NCBI GenBank assembly: GCA_034509925.1
Contig: CM067527.1
Coordinates: 11,480,001 to 11,544,000 of the forward strand
Source of the DNA: Hirudinaria manillensis
Lineage: Eukaryota; Annelida; Clitellata; Hirudinida; Hirudinidae
DNA length: 64,000 bases
Reading direction: 5' to 3'
In this document: one piece after another, positions 26,066-37,078 of the stretch
Position numbering within the stretch: the stretch's first letter is position 1
Layout: the number at the start of each line of letters is the position of its first letter
Position numbers and translations under genes: made by a program
Notes under the pieces: model-generated
The model's input: the letters and a program-made list of their open reading frames with translations, nothing else
What the model was told of the DNA's origin: nothing
The model's database searches: none

Positions 26066-27360
26066 GTTGTTGTTGTTGTTATGATTATAGTCTATTGGTT
26101 GTATTCCGTGATTTGAAGATCTTTATTTTTTGGCTTTATAATGTTTTTATTTTGTTTACGTTTATTTTAAAAGTTATTATGTCTACTATTATCATCATCA
26201 TCATCATCATCATCGTTATCATCATTTCAAGATCTCTTTTGAATACATGACTAGGAAAGTTGATATTTTGTCATCTTCGTTTGATAGTGTCATTTGCTTT
26301 AGAACCACTGACGACCGTCATCGGATGTCATCGGATGTCACCAATAACTTTGCATACGACATGAGGAGTTGATAATCGATATTAAAAGAAGTCGGTTCGA
26401 TATTTTTTAATAGTTCGGAGATTTTTTTCCTTCCCAAGACGATTCTTTTTATGTTTTGAAAAGGTTTTTCTGGGAAATCTTACTTAGGCGTCGTGTTGAG
26501 TTGCATATTATGGTCTATTATAGCCATAAAATGAGGGAAAGGTGGCCTTGGAATGCGCTGACTTTCCACTCGCAAAGAACAAAACGCACCCTCGTGTCGC
26601 CGAGTGCAAATCGTTCCCCTTGCGGAGTGTGCGACCTCTGACCTCAATATATCGGGAGTCGATTTATCGACCGGTGGTTCGAAAGACGGGGTCAGGGCTA
26701 GCCATTGTCCCTATTGACCTTCCTGAAAGGAAAGTGCGGATGATCTTAATTGGATATGGATTTTGTTTTTTAGGTTTAGAGAAAAATTTAACATTAAATC
26801 AAAGCTTTGTGAATTCATTCTTTCATGTTGTTGCTGCTGTAACAACTCCAGTGGTTCACTCTACATTTAATGTATTTTTCGAGCAAATATGTGAATTTAA
26901 TTTGGTTACTCGATAATCTTTACTTATATAATAATAATAATAATAATAATTGTTATTATTATTTAAGTCTTTTTTTTTTAAATATTTCCGTAATTATGTG
27001 CCCCTATAGCGAATTCCAGAGGCTCAAGAATACACATCGATTTTAGGCTGGAATGTTTATAAAGTGTAAAGTTCATTTCAAGAATGATTGGACTATTTAT
27101 AAACTTGAATAGTGATTGGCTTAGGCTGACGCGATTGACCTTATTATGAAAAATAGGGCGACCATCACAGAGGTCAAAGGTATTCCGATTTCAGCGATAC
27201 CTGTTATGACCTTGTTGTAACTCGTTATAATTGCTAACAATACTAACTTTGATTTTAGTATAATTGATTAATTTCAGTAATATTGTTTAAGAACATGTTG
27301 TGTGTTGGATTTCAATTTCATTGTAGCGTCGGTTCGAAAATTGTAGAGCTTAAAACACTT
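23960..27360. other. Microsatellite-rich intergenic region
   Basis: Dominated by ATT, GTT and GAT trinucleotide tracts (about 24169-24253, 25006-25057, 25195-25250, 25335-25400 and 25978-26063). A CpG-rich patch with many CG and ACGT steps lies at about 24560-24665 and could be a promoter, but no exon is recognisable next to it. Open frames at 26456-26916 have neither a domain nor a convincing start. Confidence 0.5.
25978..26063. repeat. (ATT)n microsatellite
   Basis: About 85 bp of almost perfect ATT repeat followed by GTT units. Confidence 0.92.
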
Positions 27361-27367
27361 TAATAGA

Positions 27368-27373
27368 TTTATT
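27368..27373 (-). terminator. Polyadenylation signal (AATAAA on the minus strand)
   Basis: TTTATT on the plus strand, about 220 bp downstream of the stop codon of the minus-strand Ig-like gene. Confidence 0.5.
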
Positions 27374-27590
27374 TTCTACACTAAATACCGACAATTATGG
27401 ACAATTTATCACCAAAAAATGCATAAAACTGCAAAAACAAACGAAATTGATGAAATGGCTTCGGAATTACAAAATAAAATCTTTTAGTAATCGATTTGAC
27501 GGGTTATTCGTCCCCGTTCATCAGCTAAAAACCCACCCTAATCGCAACCCAAGGTCTTTACAAGGTATATCCATAGCTCCGAACGACTCT

Positions 27591-28102
27591 TCAATTCGAT
27601 TTAAAGTACCAGGAAAGGTCATCGCTGTTCGAAGCAGAGTTCAAGGCCATCATGCCTTTCCCGCCAGGTGGCATGTGCCTCATGTTATTCTTGAGTTCCC
27701 TCATCATCTGCTTGAAGTTCACTGGGGGGGCCTGGGGTATTACTTGGGAGGGCCTGACTATCCAGGTTCTCCACCTGGGAATGACAGACGGAGTTTCGAC
27801 GACGGTCTTCTTACGCGAAATTTCGGAGGCCGTGGTTGCCCTTCTGGAACTCTTGGATCTAAAATCCATTACCGATTCGCTCTCATCAAAGACTGATTCC
27901 TCTCTGAAGGAATTTAGGAATTGATATTATTACTTATTGAATATATTATTTTATAAATTATAATAATAATTTTAATTAAAATATTAATTATAAATATTAT
28001 AAATGTTTTTGTTGTCGATATTGTTATCCTTTATCCGCTAACCGTTATCATTATAGCAGCCATTGTACTTATCATAACAATCATAATTAATATTACTATT
28101 AA

Positions 28103-28198
<96 letters not shown>

Positions 28199-28387
28199 TA
28201 TTATTAATAGTAATATTATTATTATTATTATTACCCCATTGGAGTGCATCTGGAGAACATCGTCACCGCCACTGATATTGTTATCGTGGACAAAACGAAG
28301 CCAAAAATGGTGAATTCCCCTGCGAAATTTAAAAAAAAAAATAATAATAATAATATTATTCACCATTTTTGGCTTCGTTTTGTAGTA

Positions 28388-28419
<32 letters not shown>

Positions 28420-28537
28420 TTTTTTAATTACGATTCCTATAATAATATTTCGAGCGAGTGGTCGTGCAGCTGTTTTTTTTAAATAATTCTGATGACAATA
28501 TTGATGAAGATGATGATGATGATAATGATGATGGTAT

Positions 28538-28568
<31 letters not shown>

Positions 28569-30415
28569 GGTGGTGATGATGATGATCAAATGCATGTTAA
28601 GAAATTAACCGACCAAAAGGAAAACTCACAAAGATCATAACAGGCATCCGAAAGAACTGATACTGTTTAATATAAAATTATAAAACTATAAGTAATAATA
28701 TTATTTATTAATTTATTTGATTACATATTAATTATTAATATTAATTATATATTCATTATTATTGTTATTATTGTTATTATTATTGTTATTATTGTTATTC
28801 ACCTGCCATCATGTCTCCAAAGACTGTCTTCTTTCCTAGAATAACGTGAGTTAATACAGTAATTATTAATAATAAGCGGTAATATGTTATTAAGTATATT
28901 ATTATTATTAATAATACATTATTTCATAATATTGTTGTTGTGCCATTTATTAATGTTATTTATTTATTAATTTATAATAATAATCTAATAAATAAATAAT
29001 ATGTTAATGTTATTATTATTTTTTATCATATCGCCATAATTTCCGCCTTTAATGTTTTCTAAGCCATCGTCATAATATTATCGTTTTCATTATCATAATC
29101 ATCGTCGTCGTCGGCATCATTTTCGACCAACTTAGTATCAAAGAGCACTCGCTGGTCATCATGGAGAAGTGTTGATTGCTTCTCTCCACCAGGATCCTGC
29201 ACGAATGAACTGAAATGTCTTCGGCCATCGGAGGGAGAACCACGTGACCGGATATCACGTGGAGGTTTTTCAGTGCCCTCTGAGAGTCCTTGGTCGCGTA
29301 GGTCGTGGGTGGAGGGGTAAAAAAGAGGATTGGATTGTGGTGATCATTTAGAGATTCTACAGGGAGAAGATTGGTTTTCATTTAATCAATCTGTCCATTC
29401 ATCTATTCGTCCATCCGTCCATCAGCCATTTACCCATCCGTCCACTGACATTTCCATCCATCCATCTATCCACCTATCAGATTCTCACCTGCAGAGGAGA
29501 GCCTGTCGTAGTACCTAACGGTGCAGTTTATCTTAAAGACGACCGACCTATTGAGGTCATCCTCGCTTAAATCTTCTATTGGAATCTTCCAGCCACTTAT
29601 CTTTCTCGTCTTAGCCGTCTCTTGGGGATCGTCGGCGTCCGTGGTGACAGCGGCGCGTGCGGTCGGTCTACCGGCGACATCCGACGATCCGCACTTTAAA
29701 CTCCGCCTGGATTTGAGGTGTTTACTGAATGACATCAAATACTCGATCCTACTCTCTTCGTTCAGCAGTTCGTAAGCACAGTTGGGAGATTCGCCTTTGA
29801 TAATTTAATTAATTAATTAACTAATTATATTATTTTGTTATTTATAATATATTTCTATAGTTATTTAAAAATAATATAACATGGACTAATTGCTAGGGCT
29901 GCAATAGTAAAAGCATGAACGTAATAGTGACCACTCGTACTTTGTTGACCGAACCCAGCCTTATTTTTAACACCATCTTTGAAATGCTAGCTAAAATTAC
30001 TCACCCGTTACACCCATGCACCCACCCATTCACTCTTTCACCCAAGGATACTCACTTACGACGACTATGTGGAATATGCCACACAGCTTAGACTCGAACG
30101 TTCCGACGCTTTTGAATGTGGCTGGGGTGAGTAACTTGAGGTGGCACGAGAAACCCTTGGTGTGAGTGACCTCATAAACGTCCATCTTATTCACCACTTG
30201 ACAATTCTTGTCCACTATGACCTTGCCCCTGAAAATCCAGGTGAAGTCCAGATCGGAAGGCGGATTGTTCGTTGGGAATCGAAATTCAAACTCGCTATTC
30301 TCTGGGCTCGGCAAGTTGCATCTGAGAATGATTTGGGTTCCTTCTATGACCGTGAGCCGTCGTTCCATGGAATCCTCGTCCTCCTCAGACCAACCGTGTG
30401 ATTCTGACGGGGTGA
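27591..30415 (-). CDS. Ig-like single-pass membrane protein, gene B (first exon unresolved)
   Basis: Minus-strand exons in transcript order are 30056-30415, 29489-29794, 29132-29356, 28235-28319 and 27591-27903. Junction phases are 1, 1, 1 and 2, and 428 residues are visible. The first exon carries an Ig-like domain (TVIEGTQIILRCNL, FTWIFRG, GFSCHLKLL). The second and third give a second, divergent Ig-like domain (ESPNCAYELL, VVFKINCTVRYYD, SCRILVER). The 85-nt fourth exon encodes one transmembrane helix, FTIFGFVLSTITISVAVTMF. The last exon is a 103-residue cytoplasmic tail, basic and Ser-rich, with no immunoreceptor tyrosine motif or kinase domain seen. The 2-nt phase at 30415 demands an upstream exon, presumably the signal peptide, which I did not find. 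It is a paralogue of the plus-strand gene at 32752-35413: both have VVV/VVL followed by E-x-P-x-C at the same phase-1 junction, and both have an Arg codon split at the junction before the membrane helix. Function unknown; a surface receptor or adhesion role is inferred. Confidence 0.75.
28094..28233. repeat. (ATT)n microsatellite abutting the transmembrane exon
   Basis: About 140 bp of ATT repeat with ACT interruptions. On the gene's strand it starts at the splice donor (GTAATA at 28234) of the transmembrane exon. Confidence 0.9.
28290..28383. repeat. Perfect 26-bp inverted repeat around a splice acceptor
   Basis: Positions 28290-28315 and 28358-28383 are exact reverse complements over 26 bp, with a 42-nt spacer. 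In the minus-strand pre-mRNA the downstream arm lies in the transmembrane exon. The spacer contains the U-rich tract and AG acceptor of that exon, so the acceptor would sit in a hairpin loop. Confidence 0.93.
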
Positions 30416-32751
30416 CTAGGAAATGGAAAGGATAAGATAAATCAGTAATATATTAATGTGTTATGTATTATGTAACTATTAGCTATTGAGTTATTACTTA
30501 TTGCATATATTAATTGGCAAAGGTAGCATTCTAATGTTTTTATTTTGTAAGGTTTCATGTCTCTTGTTGGAATCTTTTTTTGTAAAAAATTTTTCCGCAA
30601 GCGATTGAAAGCCATATAGGAAGGAAATCGGATTAAAAGCCAATTCACCGATGTGCATGAGGCATGGAGTTCGAGTCCTACCTCGTCATCTCAAATCATC
30701 TGCTTCGAATTCTTACGATTAAGAATTAAATAGCAATCAATAACCTATCCAATGGAACGATAAGAACAGCAATCCAAGCAAACGAGGAATCATTTGGATT
30801 GGAAGTTTATCTGATCTTACTCAGGCATGGAAAGAATATCTTATCGGATGTTTATCTCAGCACCACAAGTAACAAAAATAATATTATGTATTTTACATAA
30901 TATTATATTATATTTATGCTAGAGGCTTTAAAGCCATTGTAAACACCGTTCCATTGCTATGAAGTTAAAAAAAATGCTGTCCAAGAAGTTTGTTTAGAAA
31001 GGTTTGTTGACGAATTCGTACAATCGTTAGAAGCGTCATTTGTGGAAGAGTTTACGGCATCTGCAGGAGGTTAACTAAAATAATTAATTGGTCAATTAAT
31101 AATTAATTCAATAAAATTGATGATTGATCATTTTGAAAATCAATCATCGTTCAGCATAGAATTGTCCGACGATGGTTTTTAACGGTTCTATCCAAACTAT
31201 GATTTGCCAGATAAAGCATTTATCATTCAGATTTATCATTTCAATACAAATTAAGCATGTCCGAATAGCGTGGTCCACGGTTAGTTCTTTATGAGCATCG
31301 TGGGAATTGAACCAGGAGATGATCGGACAGTTTACGTGGTGAGGCAATGTTTCATCTTGGGGTGGAACTCAGCCCTCAAGCCAGCAGATTACCCTCAGTC
31401 GCTAGATACGTTATGTTTGTATTTTCTAATTAAATTTTAAATTCTCCCTCAAAGTTATGGGGTCAAGCGAAAAGTCGTGTACGATTGGATTAACGAGAGA
31501 TTGTTCGAAATATTTCATAAATTGCCGATAATAATTTAATTTAAAGCGATAATTACACAACTTGAACCTATTTTCGTCTTTAAATTCAAACGCGTCAATG
31601 CAGTACGTCAACAAACATAAACAAAGTCAACAGATATGGATTGCTCCCTGACAAAATTTGTGCGAATCCGTGGACATTTAGAATTTCTCGTGGAAAACAT
31701 TTGCAAATTCGATCGTAAAAAATAATTTCAAGTCTTTTTTAATAGATTTCTTCATCTCATTTAACCAAATGAAGTTTTTTGCCGTGGAATTCGAGAAAAT
31801 AAGTTGAAATTTTTCTGCCAGGCCATGGAGAAATGAGACATTTTTGGTCTCCCATTTTGCGCTAATATTATGAACCGACAAGCGGGAAATTATGAAATTA
31901 TAGTTTAAAAATTATTCAGCATGACAGTGAATAAAGGATGCTTTTTTGCCATGTCGATACGCTTGCTGACTGGTAAATAATAATTTTTTAAAGCTGATAA
32001 ATAAGAATCTCAGTATTGACAAAGTAATTTGGTCACTAGGCCACGAATTCAATACTTCACCAGCGCCCTTAAAAATAAGCGCTACATAAACGGAGACAAG
32101 CTTTAACAAATGAAACTAATTACGATTTAAAATCTTGCCAATGTCCTATGTAAGACCCTTAGTCTGCGTTTGATCTGCGCCTTTCTGATCCGTCATGAAG
32201 ATTTGGGGGTATCCGAAATATTTCCGATAGCTATTTCGAAATTATCCGACGTCTCCATGATAAATAAATTTATTAGTGTTTGGTTATAATTGATATAAAT
32301 AAAAGTGTAGATTAAGAAAAACAATTACGATGTTAAATTAACTTCTTTTTTTTTTATTATTATCCATATATCCCAGAATTATCCGAAAGGTCAAATTCAG
32401 ACTCTTAGGGACAATTACATTGTCAATTCCACTGACAAATTCTAAGCTTGGATTTAAGTTTTAAATTGAATTGGTTGATATATATCGGTGTTTGATTGAA
32501 ACGCTGAATTGATACGTGAATACGTGGATGATTGAGGCTAAGAAATGATTGATTGATTGATTGGTTGGTTGGTTGGTTGATTGATTGATTAACTAGTTAG
32601 TAGATCACCGGTCGTTGGTTAATGATGTAGACGATAAAGGAATGAATGACTGAATGAACAGGTAAAATGTTTTAACTGCAATCGCTTGATTAAACTAATT
32701 TAAATAATTTAAAATTAATCCCCCTTTATTCACTAATTCTTCTCGAAATAG
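30416..32751. other. Intergenic region between divergent Ig-like genes
   Basis: It should hold the promoters and signal-peptide exons of both genes, but I could not identify either. It contains ATTG repeats near 32548-32590 and two short tRNA B-box-like motifs: AGTTCGAGTCC near 30670, and GGTTCAATTCC read on the minus strand near 31312. There is no cloverleaf and no convincing A box at the right spacing. Confidence 0.45.
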
Positions 32752-33031
32752 CAATGGCCGCTTCCGATCTGTGGTTCGATCAGAAACTTTATAGTGCCTT
32801 CATAGGGGACACATTGACCTTGCACTTGAACTTCTCCGCTGACCTCGGTCAAAGGCTGTTCAAGTCCTACGAAGAGCTTACCATCTCCTTCGATGAACAG
32901 GAAGTCATGACGTCAGTGTTCAGATAATTGATTAATTAATTAGCTGATTCGCATTGATAAGAGTAATCGAAAAATTGATCATCATTGTTATCTCTATAAT
33001 ACTCGTCACGGTCATCATCGTCGTCGTCGTC

Positions 33032-33119
<88 letters not shown>

Positions 33120-35413
33120 CAGATGCAGCAGAGCGGTCGGATCGGCCGATCCCAAGTGCACTTCTCATGCAGCAGATCAGTTCCAAGTGCGTGTTCAAGT
33201 CGAAGAACCCCTGCTTGCCATCAAGGTGGCCAACGTGACCTCTAACCTTGGAGGGAAGATCGTCGTTGACCTTCTCTTGGACGGCTTCAGGCATGAGGCC
33301 ATGACGAACGTCGTGGTCTTAGGTAAGTGGTGATGAATATGTTGCTAATGATGACGATGATGATTGTGATAGTGGTTGTGATTAAATATGTACTTCTATT
33401 ATATATGTACAATGATTTTATGCTGAACATGCGACCATTTGTTATTGAATTGCTTAAATCCAAGTTGGATTTTAAAAGCTTAAAAGCTTGAAGGTACAAC
33501 GAATTTGCCAAAGTACACAATGAACAAAGACAATGTTACAAGACAAAACAAGACAAGACAAGACAACATAATATCTTTGTAATAAGCCAAAGTTCAATCT
33601 GAATGCATTATTATTTATTAATCACGATACTTAAGTACGTTTATGGATAAAAATTAATAACTTTTCAGATTAAAATTAATAAACTTTAAAAAGTTTTGTA
33701 TGGAAACATTTGTTTAATTATTGGAAGAGGAACCGACGTGCAACGCCACCTACCGAGAGGTCATTGAGGAAGGGGGAAGGAGGCGAGTGAACAACTTGGT
33801 AAAGCTTCACCCCTTTTCTTCCATCCATCCATCCATCCATCCATCCATCCATCCATCCATCCATCCATCCATCCATCCATCCATCCATCCATCCATCCAT
33901 CCATCCATCCATCCATCCATCCATCCATCCATCCATCCATCCATCCATCCATCCATCCATCCATCCATCCATCCATCCATCCATCCATCCATCCATCCAT
34001 CCATCCATCCATCCATCCATCCATCCATCCATCCATCCATCCATCCATCCATCCATCCATCCATCCATCCGTCCGTCCGTCCGTCCGTCCATCCGTCCAT
34101 CTTTTTCTTTTTCATCCTTCTTCTCATCACCAGCCAATCTTGGAAGAAACCGAGCTGAACGAAAACGAGGCCGTCACGGTCTACTGCTCGGTCGACACCT
34201 ATCACAAGGAAGGCGATGTCGCCGTCAGAGCCTCCTGGAAAAGCAACAGCGCCATCCTCCTCAAGGTCATCAACAGGGTCAAGGGCGAGCGCCCGTTGAC
34301 CGCCTCTCAAACGGCCCTGTTCGCCGTGAACCGGATAAGTCGCTTCGACTCGCTATTTTGCGAGGTCGAGATACCGATTTGCGTGCCCGGTCAGACCGGG
34401 TGCAGCATCGCTTTCAACATCACCCAAGAGCCGGGTGGAGACGACGACGAATACATTGACTACTACGAGTACGGAGACGAGGACGGTGGCGGATTGGTGG
34501 ATTTCGAGATGGCCTCGACAAGTACCTGCTTGGCGAACGAGAGGAAGTGTCGCTGCTATCTCAAGGAGCCCAAGTTGACGTGTTAGCGAGCGGGCGGGAG
34601 GGTGAATGAGTGGACGGCTAGCTGAGTGGGAGGGTGGAATTAGAGGTGCTTGCATGAGATTAGTGGGTTTTATTTCTGGTGAAGCATGATTGAGTTAATA
34701 AGTGAATGAGTGAGTGAGTGATTGAGCAAACGAACGATTGAACACTCGACCAACCAACTTGATTGATAGCTTTCGATCTGCACTCACTAACCCATTTCAT
34801 AATCGAAGATTGTGCTGATAAGGTCGACATCATCGAAGAAGTCTTGCCGCACGGGGCCGTAAAATTGACCTGCAGGGTTCATTCATCGCCGCCCTCGAAC
34901 CTGGTCTGGGAATCGTCTGACCCCTCGTTCAAGGTCAGCAGAGAGGCCACTATAATCGTCACCAAAAACGCCCTCTACACCTGTAGGGCGAGCATACCTC
35001 TCAACCGGATCATTAAATGCGACGTTAGATCCAAGTCCATCGACCTGACCTCTTGCAGTTCGTACCGATTGTGATTACGATGGCAACGATGATGGCGTTG
35101 ATTTAAGTATTCTTAACGTCAATATCAAATAATGACCGGCCTTTCTCCTGTCATTCGGTCCGCAGGAGATTCGCGTTTCAAGCTGCGCGCCCTCTCTTTG
35201 GCCGGTATTCTTGCGTTCGGACTAGCTTGCACGGCCTCTCTCTGCTTGCTGGCCAAAGGCGTCATCGAGAATAACAGGAGAGTCATAAGGCAGGCTGGAC
35301 CGTCAAGAACCTTTTTCCGCTCGACTGCCATCGACCCACGATCCACATCGGAAACGTCATCCTCGCGACCCCCGACCATCGGCTGGGGAGAGGTCACGGT
35401 CAAGTACAGCTGA
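32752..35413 (+). CDS. Ig-like single-pass membrane protein, gene C (first exon unresolved)
   Basis: Exons are 32752-32911, 33123-33322, 33728-33798, 34134-34581, 34809-35057 and 35166-35413; 457 residues are visible. Exons 1-2 give one Ig-like domain ([34 protein letters not shown]). Exons 3-4 give a second ([42 protein letters not shown]) ending in an acidic Tyr-rich stretch, [15 protein letters not shown]. Exon 5 is a more canonical Ig domain ([21 protein letters not shown]) absent from paralogue B. Exon 6 holds the helix [20 protein letters not shown] and a short Ser/Arg-rich tail. Sites of the NxS/T type (NFS, NVT, NAT, NIT) fit an extracellular position. An ATG three bases into exon 1 lacks a signal peptide behind it, so an upstream exon in phase 1 is expected, as in gene B. 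Donors of exons 4 (GTTAGC) and 5 (GTTCGT) are weak and were chosen by phase. Function unknown. Confidence 0.74.
33032..33118. repeat. (TCAA)n microsatellite ending at a splice acceptor
   Basis: About 87 bp of perfect TCAA tetranucleotide ending four bases before exon 2 (33123) of Ig gene C. The last bases are TCACAG. Confidence 0.95.
33818..34110. repeat. (ATCC)n microsatellite filling an intron
   Basis: About 250 bp of perfect ATCC followed by GTCC variants. It makes up most of the 335-bp intron between exons 3 and 4 of Ig gene C. His-Pro-Ser-Ile and Met-Asp-Gly-Trp repeat frames on the two strands are artefacts of the array. Confidence 0.97.
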
Positions 35414-36708
35414 TGGTTCGGATTTTCCTCTTCCTCCTCTTACCTGGAAAGATCTCGAAGGATATTTGATGTGATGATGATGATGGTAATGATGTTTGAC
35501 GATGATGACGATCAGTCGTACGATGATGATGATGATGATGATGATGACGGTGATGAAAAGAATTGGAAGATTTCTGTTATGGTGATGATGATTGGGTATA
35601 AATAAATGTATAAATACCGGATTTCCTCATTTGAAATTAAATGAATTAATCTGCTATTTTATTTAAAAATCGGAGGTACATTTGCAAAGCACATTTGGAG
35701 CTTTTCGGGATATTTAAATTTTTATTTGATTATTTATTTTATTTATTTATAAATTTATTTGATTTTCAGTTTGACCGCAAAAAAAATTTCAAAGTCTCTT
35801 ATTTCATAATTTCCTGATTATATCTTTTTTCTCGAAGCTAGGGGACATTTTTTCTGTTAATTTGTCTTTGCTATCATCATCATCATCAGCCAAAGTTTTG
35901 CGACTTGTTTGAGGAAAGTGAGGAATCGTCAAGGTAAATTGGGTGGATTAAGAGGAGGTAGGAGGTTGATATGCCCCCTTGTGTTTTGTCCTTCGGGAGT
36001 ATCATTGTCAAGGTCGTTCATAATAACATATTAACTGTCGTGATATACAAAACTAACAGTTGTTCGTTTTCAATTTGTAACGGCGATGATGATGATGATG
36101 ATGATGATGATGTCGAGTTGGAGAGTCAAAAGATGATTAATTGAAATATTTTCCCGGGGCATTTTTAAAATAAAAATCTTCCTAAAATCGATATCAAATT
36201 CATACCTCAATTTGAAATTAACTCAGAGATGGTTATCATATTATAATCGATAATTATAATTGTATGTGTCGTTATTATTTACGAAAATTTATTTAGACAA
36301 ACTTAAATAATGATTATGCACGAATTTCACTTTAAACAAATAAATGTAGCAAGTCAAAATAACTCTACAATTTAAGTCGTTTAACATATTTTAGGCCCGG
36401 AAAAGAAGAAAATAATTTTTAAAAAAAAATTATAATATTGAAAAATGTAAAATTTAAAACTTAAAAATCGACAGATGGCGTTGCCATTACATCCTGCAAG
36501 TGCGCTCGAAGCCCGAATAGCAGGCAATTCATCATTGAAAAGCCAAAAAGTTATTTCAATCGACTGAGTTGCCGATTCCGAACTTCGGCTTCTCTCTGCA
36601 CGACTTCGGCGAAAAACTGAGCAATTCTAACGCAGCTACTGTCGCTACCACAGCTACTACCTGACGCCATAGTCGCTGGTGTCGCAAATCTTGCATCATC
36701 AAATCGAT
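35414..36708. other. Intergenic region between the Ig-like gene and the first tyrosinase
   Basis: AT-rich with several GAT repeats near 35475-35560 and 36085-36112. It contains the 3-prime UTR of Ig gene C and presumably the promoter of the tyrosinase starting at 36709. No additional gene seen. Confidence 0.55.
35601..35606 (+). terminator. Polyadenylation signal AATAAA
   Basis: Canonical AATAAA about 190 bp after the stop codon of Ig gene C. Confidence 0.6.
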
Positions 36709-37043
36709 ATGGATTTGAAACTCTTGTCTGCGGTAATTTTCCTGGCAGTGTTCGGAACTCATTCGGGTGAAGATCTGTCCAGGAAATTGGAGATAATCGA
36801 TTTGATTAAGAGAACTTACCCGAGATGGGGTCAGACGAGGATTAAACCCGACCCGGGAACCAGGGTGTTGACCGAGTGGTTCAGTCGCGGTGCACTACCC
36901 TCGAAGAGTCGTCTGACACCGAGGTCAGGAGACATGGTTAGTTTGGAAAGTTCATAGCTATAGTAGAAAACAATGTCATAATTTAATATTTATTAATATA
37001 GTTTGTGGATTAATTGATAATTGATACTGTTAGTATGGTGTAG

Positions 37044-37078
<35 letters not shown>

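Noticed and set aside
26456-26916. Two overlapping plus-strand frames
   Set aside because: No domain; the longer one starts with GTG; surrounded by repeats.
28458-28640. Asp/Gly-rich plus-strand frame
   Set aside because: GAT/GGT simple repeat in an intron of the minus-strand Ig gene.
29070-29381. Alternative frame of the third gene-B exon (QDPGGEKQSTLLHDD...) with a weak acceptor after 29300
   Set aside because: It also fits phase 1. The chosen frame has a better acceptor (CTCCCTGTAG), a Cys pattern like paralogue C, and leads in phase to the transmembrane exon.
33718-34310. Long His-Pro-Ser-Ile and Met-Asp-Gly-Trp frames, and the array as a possible CRISPR or repeat protein
   Set aside because: A perfect 4-bp microsatellite with no spacers; open frames arise because its period gives no stop codon.
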